A DNA stretch of 64,000 bases from DASVTR01 sp036382855 (GTDB lineage: Bacteria > Acidobacteriota > Blastocatellia > Pyrinomonadales > Pyrinomonadaceae). Position numbers and translations under genes: made by a program. Below, one piece after another: positions 24,301-32,159 of this stretch. Numbering within the stretch: the first letter of the stretch is position 1; every line of letters begins with the position of its first letter. The stretch lies in contig DASVPO010000004.1 in assembly GCA_036382855.1 (NCBI GenBank), forward strand, positions 62,001 to 126,000. The letters are read 5' to 3'. The notes under the pieces were generated by a model. It made no database searches, was not told the origin of the DNA, and saw nothing but the letters and a program-made list of their open reading frames with translations.

Positions 24301-25262
24301 CAGGCTCGGTGAGAGCCTTCACGTTGCAGATTGCCACCTTCAACTGTCAGGCTGTCACAGCGCCGCGCGTCAAGCCCTTCGACTTCACGGCCGACGGCAA
24401 GGCAGACCTCTCCGTCTTTTCGGCGGGTTCGACCAGTTGGACTGTGCAGGACAGCGCATCGCTCGTCTCCGCCCCGTCGCTCTCGAATTGGGGCACGGCC
24501 GGCGACAAGCTCGTCCCGGCTGACTACGACGGCGACCTTAAATATGATGTCGCGGTCTTCCGTCAGTCAGACGGCAACTGGTACATCCTCAATAGCGGTG
24601 GTGTTCCTGCCGTCTCTATCATCGGATGGGGAGCTTTGGGCGACAAACCTGTTCCGGCCGACTACGACGGCGACGGCAAGGCCGACGCAGCAGTCTTCCG
24701 TGGCACGGAGGGCAACTGGTACGTCAAATACAGCGGCGGCGGCAGCGCTGTCGCCGGTTGGGGCAATGCCTCTGACATTCTCGTTCCCGGCGACTACGAT
24801 AACGACGGTCGTTCCGACTTCGCCGTCTACAGGCCAAGCGACGGCAACTGGTACATCCGTACCAACCCTGCCGCAGGTTCACCTTCCGTCATCGTACGCA
24901 ACTGGGGAGGCTTTCCAACCGACAAACCTGTCCCGGCCGACTACGACGGCGACGGTAAGACCGACATCGCCATCTACCGCGCCAGCGAGTTCAACTTCTA
25001 CATCATCAACAGCTCGACCAACACCGTCTCCATCAAGAGTTGGGGCATCAACGGTGACATCCTCGTGCCTGCTGATTATGACGGAGATGGCAAAGCTGAT
25101 GTGGCGATAGTGCGACCCGCGCCTGCGAGCCAGTGGTGGATACTGCAAAGCTCCACCAACACGGTCAGGGACAACGGCACGCCGGGCTTCCCGCCCACAA
25201 CGGGCGTCAGCGGCGACATCGCTATCCCTTCGACCTACATCGAGTTGCCAAACATTCCCTAG
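21354..25262 (+). CDS. Large secreted multidomain protein with P-domain and FG-GAP-like repeats
   Basis: A 1302-residue exported protein of unknown function. Signal peptide 1-26 (VLLLTAALLLSVLVVPGAVIA). Residues about 130-640 have the motif PPDTEGDVGPNHYVQ and look beta-rich, but I do not recognise a catalytic family. Residues about 646-705 are a carboxypeptidase-regulatory-like beta sandwich (GTISGTVTNCSTGLPVPDA, GNYTLPKM). Residues about 840-1000 form a proprotein-convertase P-domain (AIPDNNATGVNIPVVV, DHTWVGDLIITV, NPNGTWTINVSD). The C-terminal 280 residues are six repeats of about 45 residues (DYDGDGKADAAVFR, GNWY, NWG). It is followed by strong terminators and is a monocistronic unit. 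Confidence 0.88.
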   Translation: MKRYLVLLLTAALLLSVLVVPGAVIASRKGAAETGAAPAKFYNNSQARARSAPRQLTGPISKQAVGFAESAPLRDLPDAPATQPRKKTANQIEKTEREVNEKNSRAIRKINPDYKPEPDGALNFFVDGDAKMDAAEAPAVLPTPSVVFDGNSNADNASLFGFRLSPPDTEGDVGPNHYVQVINLTIRIFDKVGTPLIPAKKFSTIFTALGAPCGAEDGGDPIALYDPMADRWMLSQFCFPFGDTTPPFFETIAVSKTPDPTGAYYLYNFDVSAGNNEFPDYPHLGVWPDGYYMTTNQFLNGGSFDGGGVFAFDRRKMLVGDPSASFIYFNRNLASFPEAQAGMLPADMDGVRPPPPGAPCPFAYFTATEFTDPADGMRIFDFHADFATPANSTFIERPESAAVPGGGIPVAAFNPLAPAGRDAVPQPAPASNTTARLDAISDRLMHRLQYINFGTHESLTVTNTVNVGTDQTLANYRAGLRFYQFRKVGGGANPWTVFEQGTYAGTVPATDTTHRWMGSAAQNAAGDLAIGYSASSSSVFPSIRYAARFAADTPGTLAQGEQTMFAGTGVQTDTGSRWGDYSSLSLDPADDCSFWFTTETYTAASQATSGVGWLTKIGKFNLGSACTAFPKGTISGTVTNCSTGLPVPDAVVQTSDGFFTTTDALGNYTLPKMTPSSYSVSATKSGFSTATANSIAVTNGNTTTQNFCIVPAVILANGGNAIVSAGGNGTLDPGETVTVSLGVQNTGGPGACTTALTGTLQATGGVTLPSGPQNFGAICSGDPAVFRNYTFKVDPNLACGAPVTLTLNLLDGATPYASQIYTFVTGASGAGTNFSYTGPPVAIPDNNATGVNIPVVVSGLSGNLGDFNFRVDGSSCNATIGSTTNGIDHTWVGDLIITVTSPQGTTVSVFDRPGVPASSVGFSGNNICNMLLDDEGGFPLVENVATAPVTGNFKPNNPMSAFDGQNPNGTWTINVSDRAGQDTGSVRAFTLQIATFNCQAVTAPRVKPFDFTADGKADLSVFSAGSTSWTVQDSASLVSAPSLSNWGTAGDKLVPADYDGDLKYDVAVFRQSDGNWYILNSGGVPAVSIIGWGALGDKPVPADYDGDGKADAAVFRGTEGNWYVKYSGGGSAVAGWGNASDILVPGDYDNDGRSDFAVYRPSDGNWYIRTNPAAGSPSVIVRNWGGFPTDKPVPADYDGDGKTDIAIYRASEFNFYIINSSTNTVSIKSWGINGDILVPADYDGDGKADVAIVRPAPASQWWILQSSTNTVRDNGTPGFPPTTGVSGDIAIPSTYIELPNIP

Positions 25263-25352
25263 CTATCAAAGGCTCGTCAATCGCCTTTTGATAGTTAGGC
25301 TTTAACGAAAAGGGCCGGAAGCCGCAGGAAACATAGGCTTCCGGCCCTTTTC
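25263..25352 (+). terminator. Double hairpin terminator
   Basis: Two stem-loops directly after the stop at 25262. The first pairs 25263-25273 with 25283-25294. The second pairs 25307-25323 with 25336-25352 over 17 perfect base pairs, with the right arm ending in CCCTTTTC. They should end transcription of the 1302-residue protein gene. Confidence 0.85.
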
Positions 25353-25514
25353 ACTTACGGGCGTTGATTGCCGCCGCCGCTGGTTTTAATTTGCCTGCTC
25401 GTCGCAGAATTGCAAGGACGCTTTGCCTGTTTCGTTCATCTAACAGGTGCGGGCCATCATCCGGCTTGCGGCTTCGGCGAAGAAGGCTTCTAAGATGAAA
25501 GAGGAATTGTAGAG

Positions 25515-25967
25515 ATGAGTAAAAAGAGAATCGTCGCGGCGTTTGTCATGCTCCCTCTGTTACTATCTTTAGTCGCTCATGGCGCAACCACCCAGAGCAG
25601 GAAAAAACGTCGGGGGCACGCAAAGAAAATGGAGACAGTCTTAAACGGCCACTGGGGCGGCCCGCGCATCGGGATGGAAGTCACGGCAGACGGCGCGCAA
25701 CTCGATTTCGACTGCGCTCATGCCATCATCAATCAACCGCTCAAGCTCAACTCAAACGGAAGCTTCGACGTGCAGGGCCGCTACGTCAAAGAGCATGGCG
25801 GGCCTGTGCGTTCAGACGAAGACCAGAGCGGCCAACCGGCCCGCTTCAAAGGCCAACTGACAGGCAAGACCATGACCCTCACCATCACGCTCGACGATTC
25901 GTCCGAAACGGTCGGGCCATTCACACTCGAACTCGGGAAATACAGTCGCATTTTCAAATGCATGTAG
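25515..25967 (+). CDS. Small secreted protein of unknown function
   Basis: A 150-residue protein with a signal peptide (KRIVAAFVMLPLLLSLVAHGA) followed by a basic linker (SRKKRRGHAKK). The mature part has alternating polar/hydrophobic segments suggesting a beta barrel or sandwich: GHWGGPRIGMEVTADG, AQLDFDCAHAIINQPL and KTMTLTITLDD. Two cysteines (in DFDCAH and the C-terminal FKCM) could form a disulfide. No family recognised. The start ATG is preceded by a modest purine-rich stretch (GAGGAATTGTAGAG). Confidence 0.75.
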   Translation: MSKKRIVAAFVMLPLLLSLVAHGATTQSRKKRRGHAKKMETVLNGHWGGPRIGMEVTADGAQLDFDCAHAIINQPLKLNSNGSFDVQGRYVKEHGGPVRSDEDQSGQPARFKGQLTGKTMTLTITLDDSSETVGPFTLELGKYSRIFKCM

Positions 25968-25986
25968 TCTGCTTTTAGTCGTGCGT

Positions 25987-26012
25987 GTTGAGTCAATTTA
26001 CTTTGAATCAAC
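25987..26012 (+). terminator. Stem-loop after small secreted protein gene
   Basis: Arms of 10 nt (25987-25996, 26003-26012), one mismatch, 6-nt loop, 19 nt after the stop. No T-run follows, so termination strength is uncertain. Confidence 0.5.
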
Positions 26013-26307
26013 AATGAGACGACCGCTCACCGCGCAACACAGCCCGCAGGTGGGCCAATTGCTTGACGCATCTATAAGGATATGCTAAAGATGACCTGCA
26101 TTTTCAAGCGGCCGTTGAGTCTCTTTGCGGATTCTTTTTAGCAACATCATTCCTGATGATTTACCAGCACTATCAGGCCATCAATTAATCAATCGCACCT
26201 TCCGCCCCTTTCGGGCGAACGAGCGTGCTTAACTGAACCCTCGCTGCAATTCGTGTGTCGTTAGTTGGTCTTTCCCGGACCTTCTACGTTCAGCCTTGCT
26301 TCGTTTA

Positions 26308-26325
26308 GTTATCAATCTTGATAAC
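26308..26325. promoter_or_regulatory. Operator-like perfect dyad
   Basis: GTTATCAA-TC-TTGATAAC, a perfect 8-bp inverted repeat with a 2-nt spacer, about 83 nt upstream of the amine-oxidase-like start. Its form suits a dimeric repressor or activator. The TonB receptor gene has a dyad of the same layout and the same TC spacer at 28425-28440, although the arms differ. Confidence 0.5.
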
Positions 26326-26387
26326 GACTGAACCTGTGCCACAGACCCCAAGGATTTGCGGCGGCAATTTTAAACGGCTTTATCCTT

Positions 26388-26400
26388 ACCCCCGAGGAGG
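26388..26400 (+). promoter_or_regulatory. Shared 13-nt leader with ribosome-binding site
   Basis: ACCCCCGAGGAGG, 7 nt before the ATG at 26408; identical in sequence and spacing to the site at 21334-21346. It fixes 26408 as the start of the downstream gene. Confidence 0.8.
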
Positions 26401-26407
26401 AGTTTCC

Positions 26408-28174
26408 ATGATGCGACGGTGGTTCTACGTTTCTGTTCTTTCGCTGGCGGTGACGGGAGCATTCATTTTCGCCGCGCAGTTTTCCCGTTCCGGCAAGGCG
26501 AAAGAGAATAAGAGGGACGAATTAAAGGCAGGCACGGATGAGCAACTAACCTTGAAGATTGTTCCGTGGGGGCCGACGCAGGAAGCGCTCGATGCTGCTT
26601 CCGCCAGCATGATGAGCAGCGCCGTCATGCAAAAGTATCTGCGCGGCACGCGCTATCGCCTGTTGTCCTTCGGCTCGATTGCTAATGACGATAAGACGAG
26701 CACTGAAACGAATCCGCCGACGCGCTATCGCGGCATCGTCTACGACTACACCAACAGCCGCACGATTATCGGTGAAGGCAGCATAGACAAGCCCGGTCTG
26801 GTCGCAATCCAGACCTCAAGCGAGCAACCCTTGCCGAGCAACGACGAGCTTGAGGCTGCCGCCGCCATCCTGTTGAAAGATACTCAATTCGGGCCGGGCC
26901 TGCGCGAAGGAAGCCTTATCACCTACGAGCCCATGCCGCCGCTTCTCTTCCCGCAGAATCGCATGGGCCGCATCGAGCGCACTCTCACCGTCGGCATAAA
27001 ATCGAAGAGCGACAGCAAGTTTTCGAATGAAGTTGTCGGCGTCAACATGGTGCGCGGGACGGTGATGAAGTTTGACGGCGGTGCTCCTCCCGCCTCGCTT
27101 GCGTCGCCGGACGCGTGCGGAGTTTCCAGTTCCGGGCAAAGCTCTACGGCTAATGGAACTGCCGGTTCATATCAGGTCATCGTCACACAGGGCACGACCG
27201 AACTCTGGAACTTTCTAGCCATCCGCCCATCAGCCTCTTCGGGCGCTTCGAGCGAGCGCTCCGGCATCGAGCTACAAAACGTCAAGTATCTTGGCAAGTC
27301 CGTTCTCAAGCGCGCACACGTGCCGATTCTCAACGTCAAGTATGACGGCGATGCCTGCGGCCCTTTTCGCGACTGGCAGTATTCGGAGAACATGTTCCAG
27401 ACCGACACTGCTAACTGCACGGATGTCGGCCCGGGCTTCCGTCGCTGCACGACACCGGCCACGACCGTCCTCGAAACAGGAAACGATACAGGCAACTTCC
27501 GCGGAGTCGCCGTCTATACGCAGGGCACGGAGACCGTGCTCGTCACGGAGTTGACCGCAGGCTGGTATCGCTACATACACGAGTGGCGTCTTGATGCGGA
27601 CGGGACGATTCGCCCGCGCTACGGCTTCGGAGCGACGACCAATAGCTGCGTCTGCGCCGTTCATAATCATCACGTCTACTGGCGCTTCGACTTCGACCTC
27701 AACACCGCAGAGAAGAATGCCGTCTATGAAAACGCGCTCGAAAACGGCTGGTACGAGCCGCCGCCGATTGCGACCGAAGGCAAGTTCTACCGCACGCAGC
27801 CCACGTCGCAATCATGGCTCGTCAAAAACACTTCAACCGGCGACGCCTACCGCATTGTTCCCGGCCGCGACTATACGGCGCTCGGCGATACCTACGGCAA
27901 AGGCGACCTCTGGGTCTTGAAGTATCAAAGCTCCGCGGGCAGCCCGACCGAACTCAACGATCCGAACACAGACTCTTCCGCCAACATTGATGCGTGGGTG
28001 ACGGGCGAATCGGTCAACAATCAGGACATAGTCATCTGGTACGGCGGCCACTACATACACTCCGACGGCGCGAACATCATCGAAAATATTATTGACGTGG
28101 TGAACACGCACAACGTCAACATCCTTTCCGGCGACCACGTCATCGGGCCTGACCTTATTCCCGTCAAGTGGTAA
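26408..28174 (+). CDS. Secreted copper-amine-oxidase-like protein with altered cofactor motif
   Basis: A 588-residue exported protein (signal segment FYVSVLSLAVTGAFIFAA). The C-terminal half follows copper amine oxidases: TAGWYRY (383-389) where the family has T-x-x-N-Y-D/E-Y, the tyrosine becoming topaquinone; HNHHVYWRFDFDL (419-431) aligned with the copper ligand H-x-H motif; and DIVIWYGGHYIHSD, in which H551 aligns with the third copper ligand. D322 (in FRDWQY) is a candidate catalytic base. The Asn before the cofactor tyrosine is Trp and the next acidic residue is Arg, so quinone formation is doubtful. ATG at 26408 is chosen because of GAGGAGG 7 nt upstream; 30 in-frame codons further upstream are not part of the protein. 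Confidence 0.7.
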   Translation: MMRRWFYVSVLSLAVTGAFIFAAQFSRSGKAKENKRDELKAGTDEQLTLKIVPWGPTQEALDAASASMMSSAVMQKYLRGTRYRLLSFGSIANDDKTSTETNPPTRYRGIVYDYTNSRTIIGEGSIDKPGLVAIQTSSEQPLPSNDELEAAAAILLKDTQFGPGLREGSLITYEPMPPLLFPQNRMGRIERTLTVGIKSKSDSKFSNEVVGVNMVRGTVMKFDGGAPPASLASPDACGVSSSGQSSTANGTAGSYQVIVTQGTTELWNFLAIRPSASSGASSERSGIELQNVKYLGKSVLKRAHVPILNVKYDGDACGPFRDWQYSENMFQTDTANCTDVGPGFRRCTTPATTVLETGNDTGNFRGVAVYTQGTETVLVTELTAGWYRYIHEWRLDADGTIRPRYGFGATTNSCVCAVHNHHVYWRFDFDLNTAEKNAVYENALENGWYEPPPIATEGKFYRTQPTSQSWLVKNTSTGDAYRIVPGRDYTALGDTYGKGDLWVLKYQSSAGSPTELNDPNTDSSANIDAWVTGESVNNQDIVIWYGGHYIHSDGANIIENIIDVVNTHNVNILSGDHVIGPDLIPVKW

Positions 28175-28200
28175 GCTTCAACTAATCCGCAACACCCGAC

Positions 28201-28241
28201 GAAGGATGAAACGGTGGCTGTCAGCCATCGTTTCATCCTTC
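28201..28241 (+). terminator. Hairpin terminator
   Basis: A stem of about 19 base pairs with one mismatch (28201-28220 with 28222-28241), 26 nt after the amine-oxidase-like stop, with a pyrimidine-rich stretch after it. Likely ends that transcript; the TonB receptor gene therefore needs its own promoter in 28242-28468. Confidence 0.75.
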
Positions 28242-28424
28242 GCTGCTTTCCGCTCTCCTCCAATATCCAGCCTGACAACGGCTGCTGGTAGTAGATTATC
28301 CGTGCTGCCACAATCCGGCGTTCGCCTTCTGCCGACTTCAAGGAGCAGTGACCCTAGCTGCTTGAGCCTGAGTTGGGCCGGAGAAATCGTCGCAGTATCA
28401 TTCCACACTAATTCTTTTACACGC

Positions 28425-28440
28425 GCGTAAATCTTTACGC
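28425..28440. promoter_or_regulatory. Operator-like perfect dyad upstream of TonB receptor gene
   Basis: GCGTAAA-TC-TTTACGC, a perfect 7-bp inverted repeat with a 2-nt spacer, ending 28 nt before the start codon. It is well placed to overlap the promoter or transcription start and act as a repressor site. Confidence 0.5.
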
Positions 28441-28468
28441 TAGAGCTTTAACCAGAAAGGTCTTTAAG

Positions 28469-31249
28469 ATGCAGAGAGCACGCCTCGTCTCCCTCGCGCT
28501 GATTCTGGCGCTGTTGTCACCCCTCTTTCCGTTCTTCTCTCACACTGCGTTGGCCCAGCAAAGCTCGCGCGGCCACATCAACGGCACGGTGAAGGATCCG
28601 GGCGGCGCTATCGTGACGGGCGCGCGCGTGGCGCTTATCAATTCGCAACAGGTCTCGCTGGGTCTAACCGAGACTGACGGCTCAGGAAATTTCCGCTTTC
28701 AGAATATTCCCGCCGGAGCATATCTCATTATGATTTCCCGGCCCGATTTTAGTCGTCAACGCGTTGCGGCGCAGGTCACAGAGGGCGAGACGACGGAGTT
28801 GAGCGTCACGCTTGAAGTCAGCCAGCTAAGGGAGCAGGTGACGGTGACGGCAGAGGCCGGACAGGTCGCTGATGCGCGCAGCATCGCTCAACCAATCAAC
28901 GTCATTGACGAGAGACGGATTATAGAGCGTGCGCCGGAAGTCGTCGCGCAGGTGGTTGACGAAGAGCCGGGCGTTAACCTGCAACGCACGAGTCCTTCCT
29001 TAAGCGCCGTCTTCGTGCGCGGGCTGACGGGAAGAAACGTCGCCGTTTATGTTGACGGCGTGCGTTATACGACGAGTGCGCAGCGCGGAGGCGTCGGCAC
29101 GTTCTTCAGTCTCATAGAGCCTTCAAGCCTTGAGACGGTCGAGGTCCTGCGCGGGCCTAACAGTTCTCAGTACGGTTCGGACGTGCTCGGCGGCGTCGTC
29201 AACTTTATTTCGCGCACACCCGCCTACGGCGGCAACGATGGTGAATGGCACGGCAACACGAACCTCTTTTATTCGTCTGTCACCAACGGCTTCGGCGGCA
29301 ACACCCTGCTGACCTACGGCACGCGTCGTTACGGCGCACTGCTCAACCTGAACGCGCGCCGCATCAACCGGCTGCGGCCCGGCGGCGGCATTGATTCCCA
29401 TTCCGCGCTGACGCGCTTCCTGGGCCTCCCCTCCGACATCTTAGGTGAGCGACTGCCCGACACGGCCTTCACGCAGTATGGCGGACTGCTCCGCACCAAC
29501 TACAACCTCAACGATACGACACAACTCCTTTTCAGCTACGCGCGCAATCAGCAGGACGGAGGCCGCCGCTACGACCAGCTTTTAGGCGGCGACGGAAATC
29601 TCATCGCAGACCTGCGCAACCTGATGACCGATTTATTCTACGCGCGCCTCGTCAAGCAGAATCTTGGCATCTTCGATAACGCGTCCTTCACCTTTTCCTA
29701 CAACGGTCAACGTGAAGAGCGTATTAATCAGGGCGGGCAGGGCGACCCGAACGGAACAATCACTTCACAGCGCGAGCGCACAAACGTCTTCGGCTTCAAC
29801 TTCAACGTTGACAAGCGGCTCGGCGAACGCAACACCCTCTTGTTCGGCGGCGACATCTACCGCGATAAGATTAACGCCCCGGCTTATACGCTGAATCCCA
29901 TCACCAGAGTCACGACTCCGTCGCGCCCGCGCATTCCTGATGGAGCGCGTTATCTTTCATACGGAGTCTTTGTGCAGGACGTGTTCACGGTCATTCCTGA
30001 GCGCCTGCGCCTGAGCGGCGCTTTGCGCTACAGCGTCGCCTCTTACAAATCGGAAGACGAGAACGCTCCGCTCGGAGCAAACGGGCGGCCGCTCTTTCCA
30101 GACGACAGCGCACGCTTCGATGCTCTTTCTGGACGCATCGGCGCGGTCGTCAATGTCGGCGGCGGCTTCGACATCGCAGCGAAATACACGCGCGGCTTCC
30201 GCGCCCCGAACACGACCGACTTGAGTCTCCTCGGACTGGTCGGCAACGGCTTTGAAGTGGACGCTTCGACAGCCGCAGCCCTCGGCGGACTGATAGGCAC
30301 GACCGCTGGCAACGATGCTGTCTCAAGCGGCATCCCCGTCACGCGCCTCGGGCCTGAAACCACAGACAGCTTCGACCTCAGCTTCAGGTACACAAGCTCG
30401 CGCGTCCGCGCCGAGTTAACAGGCTTCACGAATAAATTGAATAACGTTTATTTCGACCAGGCGCTCGTCCTTCCGCAGGGCGCTGTCGGGACATTCCTCG
30501 GCAGCGAGCGGATAATCTCCCAGAACGCCAACGGCCTCGTGTTCGTTGCAGCCGCCACGAGTCCAGTGCTCGTGCGCGTTAACTACGACGACGCTCGTTT
30601 CAATGGTGTAGAGGCAACCACAGAAGCGCGCCTCAACGACGACTTCACCTTCAACGGCAACTTCACATACATTCGCGCACACAGCCTGCTCAACGGGCTT
30701 CCGCCAAACATCGAAGGCGGTGTTCCGCCCGCGACCGGCTTCCTGAGCTTGCGCTATCAACCGCGCGGCTCCTCCCGCTTCTACATCGAAGCCTACTCGA
30801 CGCTCGCAGCCAGACAGCGCCGTCTCTCATCGCTCGATTTGGCCGACCGTCGCACAGGCGCAGCACGCTCACGCGCACAGATTCAAAACTTCTTCCGTCG
30901 CGGCGCTTGCGTGCGCGGGCTGACAACTCCGGGAGCGACGGGCTGCGGCTCTGCCGGCGGAATCCTGATTTCAACAGGCGAGACGCTGGCGCAAGTGCAG
31001 AACCGTCTGCTGCCAATCGGTGCGACGATTAACGGCGTGACCGTCGTTGACAACAACACGGCAGTCCCGCTCTTCAATGCCCTTCCCGGCTACGGATTAA
31101 TCGGCCTGCGCGGAGCCTTCCGCTTCGGCGAACGCTCGGAAGTCTTCCTTGATTTTGAAAACATCGCGGACAAGCAATATCGCGGCATCAGTTGGGGAAT
31201 TGACGGAGCGGGTCGCGGCGTGACGATGCGTTACCGCTACAAATTCTAA
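28469..31249 (+). CDS. TonB-dependent outer-membrane receptor with N-terminal carboxypeptidase-regulatory domain
   Basis: A 926-residue outer-membrane receptor. Signal peptide to about 30 (LALILALLSPLFPFF, TALAQQ). A CarboxypepD_reg-like domain spans 33-115 (GHINGTVKDPGGAIVTGA, GNFRFQNIPAG). The plug domain spans about 125-235 (QVTVTAE, VAVYVDGVRY, ETVEVLRGPNSSQYGSDVLGG). A 22-strand barrel follows, ending in YRYKF with the terminal aromatic needed for BAM insertion. FENIADKQYRG near the end is typical of vitamin B12/siderophore-type receptors. The substrate is unknown. The AAAGG ribosome-binding site lies 10 nt before the ATG. Confidence 0.93.
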   Translation: MQRARLVSLALILALLSPLFPFFSHTALAQQSSRGHINGTVKDPGGAIVTGARVALINSQQVSLGLTETDGSGNFRFQNIPAGAYLIMISRPDFSRQRVAAQVTEGETTELSVTLEVSQLREQVTVTAEAGQVADARSIAQPINVIDERRIIERAPEVVAQVVDEEPGVNLQRTSPSLSAVFVRGLTGRNVAVYVDGVRYTTSAQRGGVGTFFSLIEPSSLETVEVLRGPNSSQYGSDVLGGVVNFISRTPAYGGNDGEWHGNTNLFYSSVTNGFGGNTLLTYGTRRYGALLNLNARRINRLRPGGGIDSHSALTRFLGLPSDILGERLPDTAFTQYGGLLRTNYNLNDTTQLLFSYARNQQDGGRRYDQLLGGDGNLIADLRNLMTDLFYARLVKQNLGIFDNASFTFSYNGQREERINQGGQGDPNGTITSQRERTNVFGFNFNVDKRLGERNTLLFGGDIYRDKINAPAYTLNPITRVTTPSRPRIPDGARYLSYGVFVQDVFTVIPERLRLSGALRYSVASYKSEDENAPLGANGRPLFPDDSARFDALSGRIGAVVNVGGGFDIAAKYTRGFRAPNTTDLSLLGLVGNGFEVDASTAAALGGLIGTTAGNDAVSSGIPVTRLGPETTDSFDLSFRYTSSRVRAELTGFTNKLNNVYFDQALVLPQGAVGTFLGSERIISQNANGLVFVAAATSPVLVRVNYDDARFNGVEATTEARLNDDFTFNGNFTYIRAHSLLNGLPPNIEGGVPPATGFLSLRYQPRGSSRFYIEAYSTLAARQRRLSSLDLADRRTGAARSRAQIQNFFRRGACVRGLTTPGATGCGSAGGILISTGETLAQVQNRLLPIGATINGVTVVDNNTAVPLFNALPGYGLIGLRGAFRFGERSEVFLDFENIADKQYRGISWGIDGAGRGVTMRYRYKF

Positions 31250-31299
31250 TCGCTGCTCGTCCGTCAACACGTCTTCTAACGCGGCGAGAGAGAAAGCGA

Positions 31300-31338
31300 G
31301 GCGGGCGGTGGCAGCCAATGCTCACCGCCCGCCTTTTT
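31300..31338 (+). terminator. Rho-independent terminator
   Basis: GC-rich 11-bp stem (31300-31310 with 31323-31333) followed by TTTTT at 31334-31338, 50 nt after the TonB receptor stop. Confidence 0.9.
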
Positions 31339-31403
31339 ATGCCGACGAGCGGCCGCTCCTCTTCTTGGCATGTTGCGGAAAAGTCTTGTAAGATCAGTTT
31401 CCC

Positions 31404-32147
31404 ATGAGACGCTATCTACCTTTTATTATCATCGCCGCGGTCTTAGCCATCGCGGTCGCATCAGTCTTGCTGCTGGCCCGTACACCGAAAAAAGCAGACG
31501 GCGCGCAGTTTGAATCTTCCAACAAAACAAACGCACCGCAGCCGGGCGCATCAACGAAGGCTGCGGCCAACCAATCGGGCGCGTCGCCCTATGCTCCGCT
31601 CGGCTCAAGCGCGCCCGGCGCTGAGCCTCCGCATGTGAGAGGCGCTATGAGCGCGCCGGTCACGCTCGAAGAGTTTGGCGATTACCAGTGTCCGCCGTGC
31701 GGAGCGCTCCATCGCGAGTTGAAGAAAATCGAAAGCGAGTATGGCGACCGCGTGCGTTTAATCTTCCGCCACTATCCCATCACCGAACGCCACAAGAACG
31801 CGATGCTCGCAGCACAATCTGCCGAAGCCGCCGGCGCTCAAAACAGGTTCTGGGATATGCACGACCGCATTTACGAGACACAGCCTGACTGGGCCGAGAC
31901 AGAAAACGCACGCGAGATTTTCACTAAATACGCGCGCGAATTAGGACTCGACGTGGAGCGTTTCAAGCGCGATCTGGACGGCATGGAAGCCAACACGAGG
32001 ATTAACGCCGACCGCCAGCGTGCACAGGTGATGGGCGTCATGGGAACTCCGACGCTCTTTGTCAACAATCGCCAACTCAAGCCCGAAGCGATGACGCCCG
32101 ACATGATGCGCAAGGCGATTGACTACATGCTCACACCGCAGAAGTAG
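31404..32147 (+). CDS. DsbA-like thiol:disulfide oxidoreductase
   Basis: A 247-residue envelope protein with one N-terminal membrane anchor (FIIIAAVLAIAVASVLLLA) and a low-complexity linker to about residue 75. The thioredoxin-fold domain starts VTLEEFGDYQCPPCG; C96 and C99 form a CPPC active site, unlike the CPHC of E. coli DsbA. MGTPTLFVNN supplies the cis-proline loop. It resembles the Thioredoxin_4/BdbD group. It is followed 12 nt later by a VKOR gene, the expected quinone-linked reoxidant. Confidence 0.93.
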   Translation: MRRYLPFIIIAAVLAIAVASVLLLARTPKKADGAQFESSNKTNAPQPGASTKAAANQSGASPYAPLGSSAPGAEPPHVRGAMSAPVTLEEFGDYQCPPCGALHRELKKIESEYGDRVRLIFRHYPITERHKNAMLAAQSAEAAGAQNRFWDMHDRIYETQPDWAETENAREIFTKYARELGLDVERFKRDLDGMEANTRINADRQRAQVMGVMGTPTLFVNNRQLKPEAMTPDMMRKAIDYMLTPQK

Positions 32148-32159
32148 CGAGCGCCCGCA

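Larger units (their letters stand above)
25968..26407. other. Non-coding leader region of amine-oxidase-like gene
   Basis: 440 nt without a gene. It holds the stem-loop at 25987, a small hairpin CGCCC-GGGCG (26203-26217), an 8+8 nt perfect dyad at 26308-26325 and the strong ribosome-binding leader at 26388. The promoter of the following gene is expected here; I could not fix a convincing -35/-10 pair. Confidence 0.5.
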
